Shown: positions 1-12,769, counted from the stretch's first letter. The stretch: DNA of 64,000 nucleotides from Nymphalis io (GCF_905147045.1 NC_065888.1:13459001-13523000), one strand, 5' to 3'. The notes: generated by a model not told the origin, from the sequence alone. Numbers and translations: made by a program.

Positions 1-189
1 AGTAAAAAATCTATATATTGTACTTTATAAGACAAAAGGAAGGGCTTCCACTTATATTGAATAAGTTACCTATATTCTAAGATTGGCGATAAAATATTTG
101 ATCTTCCACCCAAGGTACCAGATGGATTGCATATTGGCCTACCACAAAGTATATCTTAATCAAAATCTCCGTTTTTATGTAACTTTCAG

Positions 190-395
190 TTTCAAAGAGA
201 GAACTTTGACCTGCACAAAATGCTGGCAAGACATTCCACACACTAGTAACGCCGAACACATCAAGTTGGCCAGCGTGCAACTGACGCCTACACTACGACT
301 CCTCTCGTTCCGCGTTTCCAAAAACTACTTATATTTCAGCTTCGCGAGACCAGACACAGATCTTTTGGAGTACACTGAACTTTGTGGTGAAGACG
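190..395 (+). CDS. Penultimate coding exon of an unrecognised plus-strand gene
   Basis: This open stretch is richer in G and C than its surroundings. It begins after a pyrimidine-rich tract ending in an AG acceptor (188-189) and ends at a consensus GTGAGT donor (396-401). The frame encodes about 68 residues, including CTKCWQD near the start and PDTDLLEYTELCGED at the end. The other two forward frames contain stops. I do not recognise the family; there is a CxxC pair but no diagnostic domain. The exon ends one base into a codon, and the next acceptor (ending at 468) restores the frame and then gives a stop, which supports the gene model. Upstream exons lie beyond the left edge. A shorter antisense ORF overlaps it but has no splice support. 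Confidence 0.5.
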
Positions 396-468
396 GTGAG
401 TCTATATATATTGTATTACAAAAGATCTTAGTTAATACGCTTTTTAACTAGCCTATATAATATTTCAG

Positions 469-560
469 ATTTATAACAATCTTCCAAATCTAAAACGAAT
501 TAAGAGAAACGTAAGAAAGATAATTAATCGTCCGTAATAAAAAACTAATATTCAAAATAT
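469..560 (+). CDS. Terminal exon of the same plus-strand gene: last codons, stop and short 3' UTR
   Basis: A TATTTCAG acceptor ends at 468 after a 73-bp intron, a normal insect intron size. Joining the last base of the previous exon (395) to this exon gives Asp-Leu-stop, with TAA at 474-476, so the protein would end in GEDDL. An AATAAA hexamer at 536-541 would end the transcript about 60-80 bases after the stop. Only the first 8 bases are coding; the rest is inferred 3' UTR, and its end is approximate. Confidence 0.45.
536..541 (+). terminator. Candidate poly(A) signal of the left-edge gene
   Basis: A canonical AATAAA hexamer lies 60 bases after the inferred stop codon of the left-edge gene. 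It is in the expected place, but the hexamer is common in DNA this AT-rich. Confidence 0.4.
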
Positions 561-1560
561 GGAATACGATATGATGTACAATAACAGAATATTATACAGC
601 TCTAAACGACCATTAAGATATAAGGAGCTAATTCTTTCAAAGGTGCCAATTAAATGTCTTATGTTTTTGTGAGCGTTAATTGTCGCGCTGTTACTGTCGT
701 CAAGAAAAGTGTTTTTGTAATGCAAATGTGATATTACCCTATGTTAGTAAAAATAAGTATATTGTGTCGTTTTACAATGCAATATTTGAGCAATATTGAG
801 TTTTATTTTTTTCAAACGAGCTCCGCTGAAGCAGGGCGCATTTGCATAAGCACTTTTGTGCTCATATGTACTTTTAGACCGGCTCAGACCTGCATACATT
901 TACGAGTTTTTAGCATGTTGGCAAAAAATATTATTCAAGGTATTAAATTGAATATATGAAACCATAAAGATAGGCGGTAAGTGACATCGGATTCTATTTT
1001 TAATATTCAATTTAATGAGCAATTAATCGAACTTCTAACTTGTTGAGTACAACAATCTGTTTCTTATATTTTATAAATTTAAATATTTAACGCGAATGTG
1101 ATTATTATACATAGTTACTGTTTTATTATAAGAACATTATATTGTTTATTTATTTTTCTGTTTTTTTTTTCACAAAGAATACGCAATTTGCTCCTCTTTG
1201 GTTGTTTTGTTTCGTACTGTTTGATTTAATTTTTCTCTTTATTTGATAAAATAAACAAGAAACTAAATAAAATTATATAATAATATATTACATCAACGAC
1301 ATATTCACTATATATTTTTTTTATTATATAGTACAATTCTCTATTACACAAACGTTTGTATATATAACTTAAAGCAATATATTCGAGTACAGATGATTCG
1401 ATTGAGATGAAATGAATCGAATTGAATTTTTAACTGAAATATAGTGTATTTAAAATATTTTATGTCAGGTATAAGTTTAATTCTCTTTAACGGTTATGTA
1501 AATATGTGATTAGTCGACTAAAATATTTTTATTTTAATATCCTATATTACATATATGAAA
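561..1560. other. AT-rich intergenic stretch, nothing recognised
   Basis: The only open frame (741-959, 72 codons) has no recognisable domain and no splice context. No repeat copy or RNA gene was seen. Confidence 0.6.
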
Positions 1561-1831
1561 GCCGAGATGGCCTAGTGGATAGAACGCGTGAATTTTTACC
1601 GAATGAATTTTCATGTACTTAATTTGTGTTTATAATTAATCTTGTGCTGACGGTGAAGGAAAACATCGTGAGGAAATCTGCATGTGTCTAATTTCATTGA
1701 AATTATGCCACATGTGTATTCCACCAACCCGCATTGGAGCAGCGTGGTGGAATAATCTCTAAACCTTCTCCTCAAAAAGAGGAAAGGAGGTCTTTAGCCC
1801 AACAGTGGGACATTCAAAGGCTGTTACTGTA
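1561..1831 (+). repeat. tRNA-derived SINE, family B, with the B-box segment deleted
   Basis: It opens with the tRNA-like A-box region (gccgagatggcctagtggat) and runs through the family body (gtgaaggaaaacatcgtgag, cctcaaaaagaggaaaggagg, ggctgttactgt). Compared with the copy at 25993-26283, the stretch with the B box (gggttcaagccc) and the following caagcaccac is missing. The internal Pol III promoter is therefore incomplete in this copy. Confidence 0.8.
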
Positions 1832-3235
1832 TATCACATATAGGAGGACAGAATCACAGGATTTTTTATATAAATAGTGTATCTCCGTTTTTAAAGAAAA
1901 TCGACTTAATCAATGGCGTTGCAGTCGACATAGAATTTTGTAGTTTGAAAACATAAGAACTTGAAAATAGAATTATATAGTAGGATTGGATGTTTTATTT
2001 AAAGCTCTCCGATTTGGACCGAATAGTAAATAATGCGTTGAACATTATCACTCGTGAATCGATTCTGTGTCTTGTTTTCGATAGCAAAATATCAAACAGT
2101 CTAATATCGTAACCACCAACTAGCATGATTAAATTAAATTTATCATGATTGTTGTCACCGAGGCTTAGCAACCGAATCGTTGCGGTATAAAATATTCTTT
2201 TCTATAAATAAAAAAGCTACCAATCGTTGACTGTATCTCATACACGAGTCAATTGCAAGGCTAGATCACTCCCAACTTTTACGTAAACAATAAGTAAATA
2301 ATTTATATATTAATTTTCGCTCACTGGTCGAAATTGGACTTTAATAATGATTGAAAAATTCGAAAGCTTCGTAGTTTTGAACAATAATAATATATGTGAA
2401 CCCACATACATTACGGAACAGTGGGTCGAAATAAAACCCGAAAGATGTATGTCTAAATCATATGGGGAGAAGTGTAAATAAATAATAATAATAAATAGCA
2501 AACCCCTTATCATAGAAGCCAATGCCTTTACAAACATTTGAATATCTAAAAAACGAATATAGAGAATTTTTCCATATTAAATAAGTTTTCTAACTAAGCT
2601 CATTAAAATTAAAAACACAAATAACAAAAAAGGAGAAATATTATTACATGTTACATTCTGTTTGTGTGTGAGTGAGTGTGTATGTATGTGATTATCTATG
2701 TGCATATGTAAGTGTTCTTTTTCCCAGAACTATATAAATATAAACTACTCCGCAATATTGTACATAAAATTTCCAATAAAACACATAAATCAACAATTTA
2801 TAATCTCTTAGGTTACGTTAGATTACAAGACAAGTTCACAGGTCTGTTAAATGTTGATAAGCTGTTATATGTATAAATCATATCTTATTTTATTCTCATA
2901 GAGGCACCTTGACGGAATTTCGGTGACTAGCCATCTGCGCAAGTGATATTATACATAAGTGTGAGACAAATACCCACATTTACATCTACATTTATATCTT
3001 TATTCAACCCAGGAATTGAAAGATGAAATACTTCAACCATATAACTACTTAAACAACGAGAGAGTATTTTTATTTTAACAATATGCGGAACTCTTAAATG
3101 AAATACAAACAATTCTTTCAAAACAAAGCCAAAACAGTTACGAGAGGAGTAACTTTTTAAAGCAGATTTTTCCAGAAATTAAGCCGCCCTACTTGATCTA
3201 CGAATGTTAATAAAATTATGATTACGTAGCAAAGT
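1832..3235. other. AT-rich intergenic stretch with a short GT-rich run
   Basis: I see a GT/GA-rich simple tract near 2660-2705 and otherwise only AT-rich unique-looking DNA. The minus-strand frames here (2310-2537 and 2927-3121) resemble no protein I know. Confidence 0.5.
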
Positions 3236-3524
3236 TCAGTGGCTTCATTAACGCTTGCAAGCAGATGTTGTCACCATACATCGTGACTTTCCAGGACATG
3301 TCTCGTTACTAAGCTTTCAAGACTCGTCTCCGTGAACATATTTTGTCAGAAAGTTCCTAGTTCTCTTCATCTTTAATCTATAATGCATTATTTATGTATA
3401 TATATACTGCTTAGCCTAAAGGTTGACTGGTAGAGAATGCCTTTAGGTATTAAGTCCACCTTTTGTCCTACTACACAATGTATGGTGGTCAAAAAAGTAT
3501 TTAAATAAATAAATAAAAATAAGC
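3236..3524 (+). mobile_element. LINE 3'-end fragment
   Basis: The segment ends with the motif set typical of 3' UTRs of lepidopteran non-LTR retrotransposons: gagaatgcctttaggtatta, then a cctttTgtcc-type run, then an A-rich tail of (AAAT/TAAA) repeats at 3505-3524. No intact reading frame remains. The left boundary is uncertain. It is probably a 5'-truncated dead insertion. Confidence 0.45.
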
Positions 3525-4801
3525 TTATTATATTTGTCTTTATGGCATTTCATGCGAAAAATACAACTGTGCTAATTGTTATGATATTCTTAACTATAAT
3601 ATCGTATTATTTAAATGCTTGATTTACTATTTTTGTTCATAATATACAAATATTGAACCACAATAACCCCCGACATAAAGAGAAAGGTTTTATAAGTTTA
3701 TCGTATAGCGTATCTGTGTATCTGTCTATGGTATCGGAGCATTCAAACAAATAGACCGATTTTGATGCGTTTTTTTTTCTGTTTGATACCTGATGTGATC
3801 GATGCTTGTTTTACAATATTACTAGGCTTTTAATGAGTAAAAGGGCCAACAAAAACATTTGGTTTTTTACTTGTAAGTTCTTCTCCACGTTGGAAGCGTT
3901 AAGTATTGAAATTTTTAATTTAATTTTAGTCATTGTTTATAAAATATAAACTTTTGATAGACCATTTTTTTAATAAATTAAATCCCTTTAAAACGCAAGA
4001 CATGGCCAAACAGATAGAAATTGGTTCAAAACGAAAATAATAAAAAGGTTTAGTTATTTCCTAATAATCATTATACTACAGAAACATTTACTGTGTCCAT
4101 TCGAAGCTTTATGCGTGGCAATACTACACGGAGATAAAAACAGAATAACAGTTAGGGGAAGCTGCCAACAGACGTGATTTTCAAGTTTGCAGACCTGTTG
4201 CGTTGGGTCGAACGTATTCTGTGAGATTCTAGAACGCCTCTCGGAAGATTAAAATTATCTTGGCATGCACTCAAAAGCGCTAAGTAGGTTCTAAAAGAAT
4301 CTTAATAGAATCTTTAGACATTTCTGCATTTATTAAAAATGTACTCGGAATTTTAATACCGTAACAAGTTTTTCAATTAAGCAATGCATAATTTTTCGAC
4401 GTGACGAAGCTACTATTTAATGCGGACTAGTTACCCGTTCCGTATTTGCAAAGTAGCATTTATTTCACTCATATTTGCGTAATGATATTTTTGTAAAAAA
4501 AATATTACGAGATACAGCTATATATACATTTATTGTCTTTTTTTAATAACAGCGGTAGACGGCAAAAATGCCAATTAATATAATAGTAGTATTTGGAATT
4601 TTTTATTATTTTACAGAAAATGTGTGGACTATCAGGATTAAAATATAATTTATTTATTATATGTTTTTTTACTTTATATTTATTCCTCAAAAATATACTT
4701 ATATACTTATTTATTTCCAAAATAATGCAGAAACTAGACTTACAATTAGTGCTCAATTCTCAGCCCGTGAAGTAAAACATAACAGATATTAAATGGATAT
4801 A
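3525..4801. other. AT-rich stretch with a possible old repeat at about 3680-3850
   Basis: A segment around 3680-3850 has the wording seen in many dispersed lepidopteran repeats (tctgtctatgg followed by accgattttgatgcg). Similar wording recurs near 18290 and 25740. The remainder is AT-rich with no supported gene. Confidence 0.35.
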
Positions 4802-5060
4802 CCGTAACAGCCTGTGCATGTCCCACTGCTGGGCTAAAGGCCTCTTCTTCCTTTTTGAGGAGAAGGTTTGGAGGTTATACCACGCTGCTCCAATGAGGGT
4901 TGGTGCAATACACACGTAGCAGAATTTCAGTGAAATTGGACACATGCAGGTTTCCTCACGATCACGGTTTTCCTTCACCGTAAAGCACGAGATGAATTAT
5001 AATCACAAATTAAGCACATGTAAATTCAGTGGTGTTTGAACCCACGATCATCGGTAATTC
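4802..5060 (-). repeat. tRNA-derived SINE, family B
   Basis: This is family B in reverse orientation: the 3' end (cagcctg...cccactgctgggctaa) comes first and the B-box region (tttgaacccacgatcatcgg) last. The A-box end is missing or degraded. Confidence 0.75.
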
Positions 5061-5580
5061 AAACACATTATTGTAAATCTAATTAAATGTTTTTTCAAGC
5101 AAAGCTAACATTTCTATTACATTTCCCATCATATAACACATGTTTATTCCCGTTATATTTTACAAATATGTTCATAAATAAATACTTTACTTATAAATCT
5201 AATATTTTAGAAGAATATCTTCAGCAATCTCTTATTTCAGAGGACTTATCCGCTTTTCTTATAAATACTCAATAATAAAGTATCCAAACCTTAGAAGACA
5301 TTACATAGATAACATAAAATATCCACATTTGAAAGTATAGCAATGTCATAAAAAAATAACCTATACTTAAAAACAATCAACAATATTCCTTTTAGTTGCT
5401 TTTTTTTATTTAGTCCACAAAACTGACTACAATTATATATAATTATATATAATATCAATCATTACTCTTAAGCCTTCAAGTTTTAAAACGCAGTTGGTTG
5501 GTCCTAAATGACTTTTATTCTAGCCTGCAGTTTACTTTACATCCTTAACTGAAAATTTTGTCAATTTATAAATGATCATG

Positions 5581-5788
5581 ATAGTCCCAATGCTGGACTA
5601 AAAATCCCATCACGCTGCTTCATTTTGAATTGATTGATACGCACATGCGTACTATACTACATAGTAGATTTTTATCTGTCACATTCAGATTTTCGAACGA
5701 CATTTTCCTTCATCACCGAAAAAGAGAAGATTGAACCCGCAATCATCGGTTAGCATCCACATGTTCTAACCACTGGGCCGTCGTAGCT
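5581..5788 (-). repeat. Degenerate tRNA-derived SINE, family B
   Basis: The tRNA-like end is still clear on the reverse strand (gaacccgcaatcatcggtta, then gttctaaccactgggccgt), while the body is eroded and shortened. It is an old copy by comparison with 25993-26283. Confidence 0.65.
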
Positions 5789-7533
5789 CTTGTAAGACAT
5801 AATGATTATTTCCAAGTTACCTGCGACCATTGTCTTTATCGAGTTGCGTCGAAAATAATGAAATTAAAGAACCTGAAATAAAGCAATAAATAAAGCATGG
5901 CTGAAGGAAATCCAAATCATAACGAGGCGGGACGCTGTAATCCTGTAATAACTTCGAGAGAACGCACCACCTGGGTTCTGTAATCAAGAACAAGTTGTAT
6001 TATGCGGTTATATTGTACATATTTGTGCCATAGAGTTAATATCCGAAGTGGATTATTTTTAATGAATTTGCTATTATTTTACAATTCAAAAAGTGTTTTA
6101 TGATTCCAATCTAATTAAAAAGCCCTATCCTAAAGCTGTTAAAAAGCAATCGTTTTCATTGTTCATTTGTATATGAAAATAAACTAAATATCTAACACAA
6201 ATGGGTTAATCTTCATTATAACCACGTTCAAAGAGCACATTATTCCAACTACAATGAAGCAGTAATAAGTCACTTGCAACAGCTATTCTTCAAAGATTGT
6301 TAGATACAAGACCTGACCTGGTTTAAAGCACACAGTGTAGCGTGCTTATCTGCCTGATAAATACGGCACCGACACGCGATACCACTGCGCCGAACATCGA
6401 TCAATTTGTTACTTGTATTTCTCTTCGCTATGCAGTTCCTTCATTTTTATGCGGTCCTGGTACCAAGCTTACAATATGGATATATACTTAAAGATAACAT
6501 TATACCAAAAAGCATTTATGTATCCCTTTCTCTATAAGCGGGGGAAGGCTACCTGGCTAAATGCCAGACTACCCACTAAACAATTTCCGTCAAGGTAGTC
6601 AGTCTCACGAGATCGCTTACGCATAAAAATGTGATTCCCCGACAGCAGACGTGAACCCTGACCACAATTAGCTCTGTTGGAGGCCCATGTCATCAGATGT
6701 TTTTTAATTGCTTGTAAATATTTACACATTATTTTTATGTAGGAGCTACTTGAAAAGAGTTAAATGAAAAATATAAAGTACGCTCATTTGTTTTCATTTG
6801 TATAGGTGGCAATGCGTAATGAACAATCGAATACAAAATAGATGATAGAATAACCTCACATATTCACATATGTAAGTTAATTCTGTCATAGTAGTAGTAG
6901 CCATTTTGTCATCTGTAATTGAACATTGGATTATAGTGCGTATGTTCTCCGTATATATGGATTAACCTCACCAGTTATTCTACCGACAAAGATCGATACA
7001 TAGTATGATAGCAATACAATAGCTCCGGTTTAATAGGTTAGTAATACTATTTACAGACACAAGAGACGATGGTCTAGAAATAAGTTCCAAGATTAGTGAT
7101 TCAATTCACATACTATTACGTAAAGTAATTTATTTCACAGATGCAAGGGTATCCCATAGTTAGTGGTATAATGTTATCATGAAGATTTTTTCAATTTTTT
7201 ATTTGGTCGATATCTGCCAAAGTATTACATACCACTCGATAAACCAATTGCGTAGACATTGATTTACATATATAACAAAAAAAAACATTCCGACAAAGTA
7301 CTTTAATTAGAAGTCATAAGCCACTGTGTTGTGTAAGAACAATCTTATCTGAAAAAGTAATTTGAAATCAAATAAACATAATTTAGTAACTCAATATAAA
7401 AATTTTAATAATTCTAGTTACTTTTCTTTTACCTACTCTGTATTACTCGTTCTAGTGTAAGCCAATTTAACTGCAACTCGAAATTCCACGAAAACGTTTC
7501 ATAAGCCCTGAACAGAGCTCCCAATAAAGTCGC
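5789..7533. other. Intergenic stretch with a probable repeat fragment at about 6540-6730
   Basis: The block at 6540-6730 is more GC-rich than its surroundings and looks like a decayed 3' portion of a non-LTR element on the minus strand, with several frames interrupted. A tRNA-like string at 6360-6400 (cgataccactgcgccgaac, minus strand) may be another repeat remnant. Nothing else stands out. Confidence 0.3.
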
Positions 7534-7561
7534 AGGGGACCGGATAAAAATCCGGTCCCCT
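7534..7561. repeat. Perfect 12-bp hairpin with AAAA loop
   Basis: AGGGGACCGGAT (7534-7545) and its exact complement (7550-7561) flank an AAAA loop. The stem is GC-rich in an AT-rich setting. No poly-U tract or gene lies next to it. Confidence 0.8.
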
Positions 7562-7960
7562 ATACGTTAGGTTGAAGCACACTGTAGCGTTCAACAAAGT
7601 GATGAAACTGATTCTTTCAAAGGCGATTTCCTACGATAGCCGACGAATTTTACGTCCACCCATAAAATCACTGTGCAACTTCTATGGACGTTATAAACAG
7701 TTTCCCTCTTAGATACGACATGGACTATTTAAGCCATTTTGAATCTTCCACGCAAAACATAAGGATCATAATCCTGGTTTTTCGTTAAATATTCTAATGT
7801 TCGTCTATGGAAGTATTTGGAGATAATACTTGAGCAACTAGTGCTCTGATGTCCTTTTGATTCTTAAACGGCTTAGAGCCTAAGTACACAATGATGGTTC
7901 TAGTCTCATATACCCTCTTGCTTTAGGCGACTTAAGCCTTTTTATTTATCAAATATGCTT
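7562..7960. other. Unassigned intergenic stretch
   Basis: Mixed composition with no open frame of note and no match to the repeat families in this window. Confidence 0.5.
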
Positions 7961-8202
7961 TTTTATAAAATAGGTAGGACAGACAATTGGGCCACATGAT
8001 GGTAAGTGGTCACCAGCATCTATAGACAATGGTACAGCGAGAAATATTAACCATTCGTTACGTAGTCTATGCGTCACTAACCTTGGGAACTAAGGTGTTA
8101 TAGTTACACTGGCTCATTCACCCTTTACACCGGAACTCAATAGTAAATTTCGTTGTTTGGCGATAGAATATCTAATGAGTTGGTGGTATCTACCCAGACG
8201 GG
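7961..8202 (-). repeat. SINE family A (Metulj-like), diverged
   Basis: In reverse orientation this has the family landmarks in order: T-rich end with ataaaataggtagg, gggccacatgatggtaagtgg, accttgggaactaagg, cactggctcattcaccctt, gatagaatatctaatgag and tctacccagacggg. It differs from the consensus of the fresher copies at many positions and is therefore old. Confidence 0.75.
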
Positions 8203-9845
8203 AAGAATTGATGTATAACCCAATTTGAAAATCTCATTTAGAAAGATTATAACATTAACTCTTATTACTCTGTTAGTAATAATTATATATAAAAGTCGTC
8301 AGAGATTTATGTTACCTGACGTGATATATTACAAAAGTCAATATGTGCTTAAAAAAACCGTATCGTTTTTAATATAAATTTATTTATTTGTAATAAGACA
8401 CATACAACATACATATAAAGCGTTGAAAAAAAAAATTTATAAAACAATAATAGTATGCATGTCAATTACAAGTGTGCATAACACTTCCAGATTTAATCTA
8501 ATCAAATTCAAATTAAGAGTAACAAAAAATCATCAGTAATTTTTAAAAATGTCAATAATAAATAATGTCATTGTTATAATAAATAACGAATCGGCGAAAT
8601 AATTATTAAAATTATTAAAATTAATAATGTCTTGTGGTCTGATTGGACAGAATAATAGAACACCCTCATCTCGAAGGTGACATAAGAGTCGTCTAACAAA
8701 CTATTTGTGTAGCAAGTGCACATACGTAAAAGCCTATATACTAGAATTTTATGCAGTTCGCTTTTATAATATATGAATTCAAAGTTTTTATTAAATTAAA
8801 ATATACATACTCAACAGAGATTTCAATAGCAGACAAGTCTTTATATGTTCTAATTCTTATCCACAAAATGACCCATACCCATAATTTTCCTAAATTTATC
8901 TGGAGTGTCTACCTTCATCACAGATTTTTATTTTTTTATTTACATATTTATTTTGAACAAATTATACATATCTTAAACAATAAATACGACAGTAACTACA
9001 TTAGTATAATACTGTGTCGTAGCTACTAACGCCCTCCAATTCGACAGCACATTTATTTATTATTTGTTCGTTATAAACATAACACTCAAATATCATTTAA
9101 TTTAATAAAATATAATATATAAATATATACATCTAAATATATATATACTATAAGGAAGGGATGGTGTAGGAAGAAATAATAGGTTACTGTTCGAATGAGC
9201 TGCATGGTCCTGCCGTTCGAAAATGTGATCTTTAACCGATTTTACCAGTTCAGACCCGAGCAAGCTCATCTGAATTATCATTAGCTCGAATCTCCTTAAA
9301 AAAGGTGTGAAGGTCTTAGACCAGCGTTTGGACATTTACAGGCTGGTAACTTAATTTACTCAGGTTACTTAATTTACTGGATTTTTTATCCACTAAAACA
9401 CTTCTTATGGCCGTCCTCAACATGAATCGGAGAGGCCTTGTACGCAGCTCGTATCTTAGGGGAACAAGAGAGTGAGTGATCGCCCTCACCGTATGCTGGA
9501 CGATGTCCCTGTTGTGTCATGCGACATGATATCCGGTCTATTTAATCATTGTCGGGCATTGTCTCAATTGACTTTTCAAAATGTCGTTGATGAAACTGTT
9601 ACTTTGCATAAGATTTACGATATTCGATAATTATAAGCATATTTTTTATAGTGCCGTCTGCTATAAAAATTCTTACTTCAAGTAATTGCTCATGTGTATT
9701 TCATGTTATCAGTTTTTGCTCACCGGTTTGACATCTATCATAATCGATTTTGAATCCGATTGGAGTTTAAGATTTATCAGGCTTTTCTCTCTGGAAAATA
9801 TGGATTCAAGCGTTTCTCCCATATAATGTGGGACTCATATTCACT
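8203..9845. other. AT-rich stretch with a family B-like 3' scrap
   Basis: The end of this stretch (about 9290-9345) contains aaaaaggtgtgaagg and ggacatttacaggctg, which resemble the 3' part of family B. The rest, including the frame at 8751-9029, is AT-rich with no recognisable product. A more GC-rich block near 9400-9560 could be an old transposon remnant. Confidence 0.35.
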
Positions 9846-10145
9846 ACAGTAACAGCCTATTAATGTCCCACAGCTGGGCTAAGGCCTCCTCTCCCTTTTG
9901 AAGAGAAGGTTGTGGAGCTTATTCCACCACGTTACTCCAATGCGGGTTGGTAGAATACACATGTGGCAGAATTTCAATGAAATTAGACACATGCAGGTTT
10001 CCTCACGATGTTTTCCTTCACCGTTAAGCACGAGATGAATTATAATCACAAATTAAGCACATGAAAATACAGTGGTGCTTGCCCGGGTTTGAACCCACGA
10101 TTATCGGATAAGATTCACGCGTTCTAACCACTGGGACATCTCGGT
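9846..10145 (-). repeat. tRNA-derived SINE, family B, full length
   Basis: A nearly complete reverse-orientation copy. It runs from acagtaacagcc at the 3' end, through aggtttcctcacgatg, to the B box (gggtttgaacccacg) and A box (gttctaaccactgggacatc), ending in ctcgg. It retains both internal promoter boxes. Confidence 0.85.
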
Positions 10146-10221
10146 TTTTATATTCACTAGATGCGTCGTAATATCTACTAAAAAAACTAGCGGTACTTAC
10201 TCCGTTGGGGGGCGTCACGGG

Positions 10222-10252
10222 ATCACTAAGCAGCCACTAGACCAACGAGTGA
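10222..10252 (-). repeat. 5' scrap of tRNA-derived SINE family C
   Basis: On the reverse strand this reads actcgttggtctagtgg, the same as the 5' end of the full copy at 13954. It stops after about 30 bases. Confidence 0.5.
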
Positions 10253-10554
10253 GTGTACTCGTACTAGTTGTTAATTTGTATATATTTCCATGACACGTGG
10301 TATAAACGTGTAAAATATCAGGTTATATAAAAATCCCTCGTACGGAACGTCGAACAAATCGTTCACCCGGCGAGGGCCTCGCAATTACGAGCGTGACTGC
10401 CCTCATAATTGGGTCAGTGTACGCTTTGATGTGAAGGACCGAATTGTACTTTTTACTCCCAAACACCGTTTACTGTGATTGTACTTTTGTTAAAACTTCT
10501 TTTGTTAAGAAGGAAAGGCTTCTTATACGCCCTATAATGTTCAACAAACATTCG

Positions 10555-10650
10555 CTTAATACAATCATACGTCCTGCGCAGTTAGCTAGTCGCCCTTGAA
10601 ATTGGCTGCCGTGACCGAAATCATCGGTCAGGAGGACATTATCATGGTCT
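10555..10650 (+). repeat. 3' part of tRNA-derived SINE family C
   Basis: The string cctgcgcagttagctagtcgcccttgaaattggctgccgtgaccgaaatc, followed by ggtcaggaggacatta, corresponds to the 3' third of family C (compare 14235-14303). The tRNA-like 5' part is not adjacent. Confidence 0.5.
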
Positions 10651-11065
10651 ATTAATCAGTTTTTCTCTCATTTTGTAATAGGCTTGATATAATATTAAGA
10701 AGTTTCTACATACACATATAACTATACATACATCAGACAACTTTCACTTTTATCACTAAAACGTCTCCAATCTTTTTTATTTTTTATTGTTTACGTTACG
10801 TTTAGTAACAATGAAATGAAAAAAACTTCAATCAAAATTAGTGCTTATAGCTTATTCAGATGAATAGTACTATACAAAAATACAACTTGCGTAGTTTTAT
10901 ATAGGTAAATATCTACTTTATCGTTAAAAAAATCGCTCTCTTCGGCGATACATTCTCATTTCTCATTTCAACAGGTAATCAATACTAGTGTTGCTTCAAC
11001 TTTACAACTAGCTGTTGTTCCAACAAGTCAGTTCCTAGAGATTTTTAATCCTTTGTAGATTTGAT
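10651..11065. other. AT-rich stretch, nothing recognised
   Basis: No open frame, repeat copy or RNA gene could be supported here. Confidence 0.55.
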
Positions 11066-11320
11066 TCCCTGCGACATTATTCGCACACGGGTTATTGATC
11101 CCAAACTAAGCAGAGTTTGTACTATGGAAACCAGACAACTGATATACTACATATACTACTTTTCTTTTGTAAATACATACATACTTATATAGATACACTC
11201 AGACTCAGGACAAACAGATATATTCATGCACACAAATATTTGTCGTGGGTGGGAATCGAATCCACAACCTTCGGGGTGAATGGCAAGTATCTACCATACA
11301 CGCCAACCAGCCCGTCAGAA
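11066..11320 (-). repeat. tRNA-derived SINE, family D
   Basis: Read on the minus strand, it begins with a tRNA-like block containing an A-box-like stretch (gtggtagatacttgcc) and a B box (gtggattcgattcccacc). It continues through tatatgtagtatatcagttgtctgg and ends near aatgtcgcagg. Two sister copies are at 12198-12455 and 34455-34692. Confidence 0.75.
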
Positions 11321-12197
11321 TATAAATATTTAATAATTCAAAATCAGATTATTATTAATAATAATAACAATGTCCATTTTAAGGATAATACTTAAATACC
11401 TATTTACCCGTACAATTAAACGTACGGCTTGTGTTAGCAGTGGGGACAACAGTCTAAGGGGTCACGATTGAAACTGGTATTTTTTCATCGCTACGCGACT
11501 TGTAAACCATTGCGCTATTTACGTTCCAGAATTATAATAATGTTTATTGAAATACGCTTTTATAAGCTTTTATGAATCAAAATATTACAGGAGGAAATTC
11601 AATGTAATACTGCCATTAGATTTGAATGTAGATTCTACCCAGAACCGGCAAGAATCTCAGTATTTACTCTTTCCTTAACTATTTCAATAACATATTTATT
11701 AATTAAATACAATTAGATTTTATTAGATATAGATTAGATTATACAATTAGATTTCCTGCATGAAAACTAATAACTATAATGTTAATTTCACACTCTTTTA
11801 TATTCAAAATACAATTTAGTGTTTCTTTAAATGACAAAATATTTTTAATAATGTTTGTATAAGCAATATTAAATAGTGTATATGTTTTTATTTAAATATT
11901 TACAAAACGTTTCCTTTTTTAAATATTATGACTTCCACTTCCTCACCGTATCTCATAATCTCCAGACGGAATATATACAAAACATACATGGTAATTTATG
12001 GAATGCGATATAAGTTACTTTCAGACATAAATATTTAAAAGATCTCGAAAGTCACTTCATCTAACTCAACATAGAGTATAACTAGAATCGTTTCTGTATA
12101 TTATGTACTAGCTACCCATCCTTTGCAGGCATACAATTAAGTTTTTGACCCATTATTAATCTTAATGTAAGCAATATAAATAATATAATAATAATAT
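11321..12197. other. AT-rich stretch, nothing recognised
   Basis: I found no supported gene or repeat copy between the two family D SINEs. Confidence 0.5.
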
Positions 12198-12455
12198 CCT
12201 GTGACATTTTTCACACACGGCCATCTGATCCCATATTAAACTTGTACAGAGCTTGTACTATGGAAACCAGACAACTGATATACTACATATACTATTTTTC
12301 TTTTGTAAATACATACTTATATAGATAATTACATCCAGACTCAGGACAAACAGACATGTTCATGCACACAAATATCTGTCCTGGGTGGGAATCAAAGCCA
12401 CAACCTTCGGCGTGAAAGGCAAGCATCCACCAACCACGCCAGCCGTCTCGTCAAA
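12198..12455 (-). repeat. tRNA-derived SINE, family D
   Basis: Closely similar to the copy at 11066-11320, with the shared landmarks ctatggaaaccagacaactg, gacatgttcatgcacacaaa and tgtcctgggtgggaatc. It lies 0.9 kb from that copy in the same orientation. Confidence 0.75.
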
Positions 12456-12769
12456 ATAAAATTATTATAGTGTTATTTATTAATTATTATTTGTGCCTTG
12501 AATTTTTTATTCGATAAACTAAAGCGAAGGTGAAACTCCTTTATTTACTGACGTAGCATTCGTGACAAAACGCAAATAGTCTTGCTGACTGAATTTCAGC
12601 CACAGCGACTGATTTCAACCTAACCAACCTTCTTACTCGAGTTGCTAATGAGAATTTATTGATTGAGCTTTAGCTAGTCAATCGGATCTGGAACTTCATG
12701 ATTGAATTTTGGAAAATTTGCAATTGTCCACAATACAATACTATCCAACGTGCAGGTTACACTATGTTA

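Noticed and set aside
10081..10145. tRNA gene on the minus strand
   Set aside because: It is the tRNA-like head of a family B SINE with the full SINE body attached.
11117..11395. 92-codon plus-strand frame
   Set aside because: It lies within a family D SINE.
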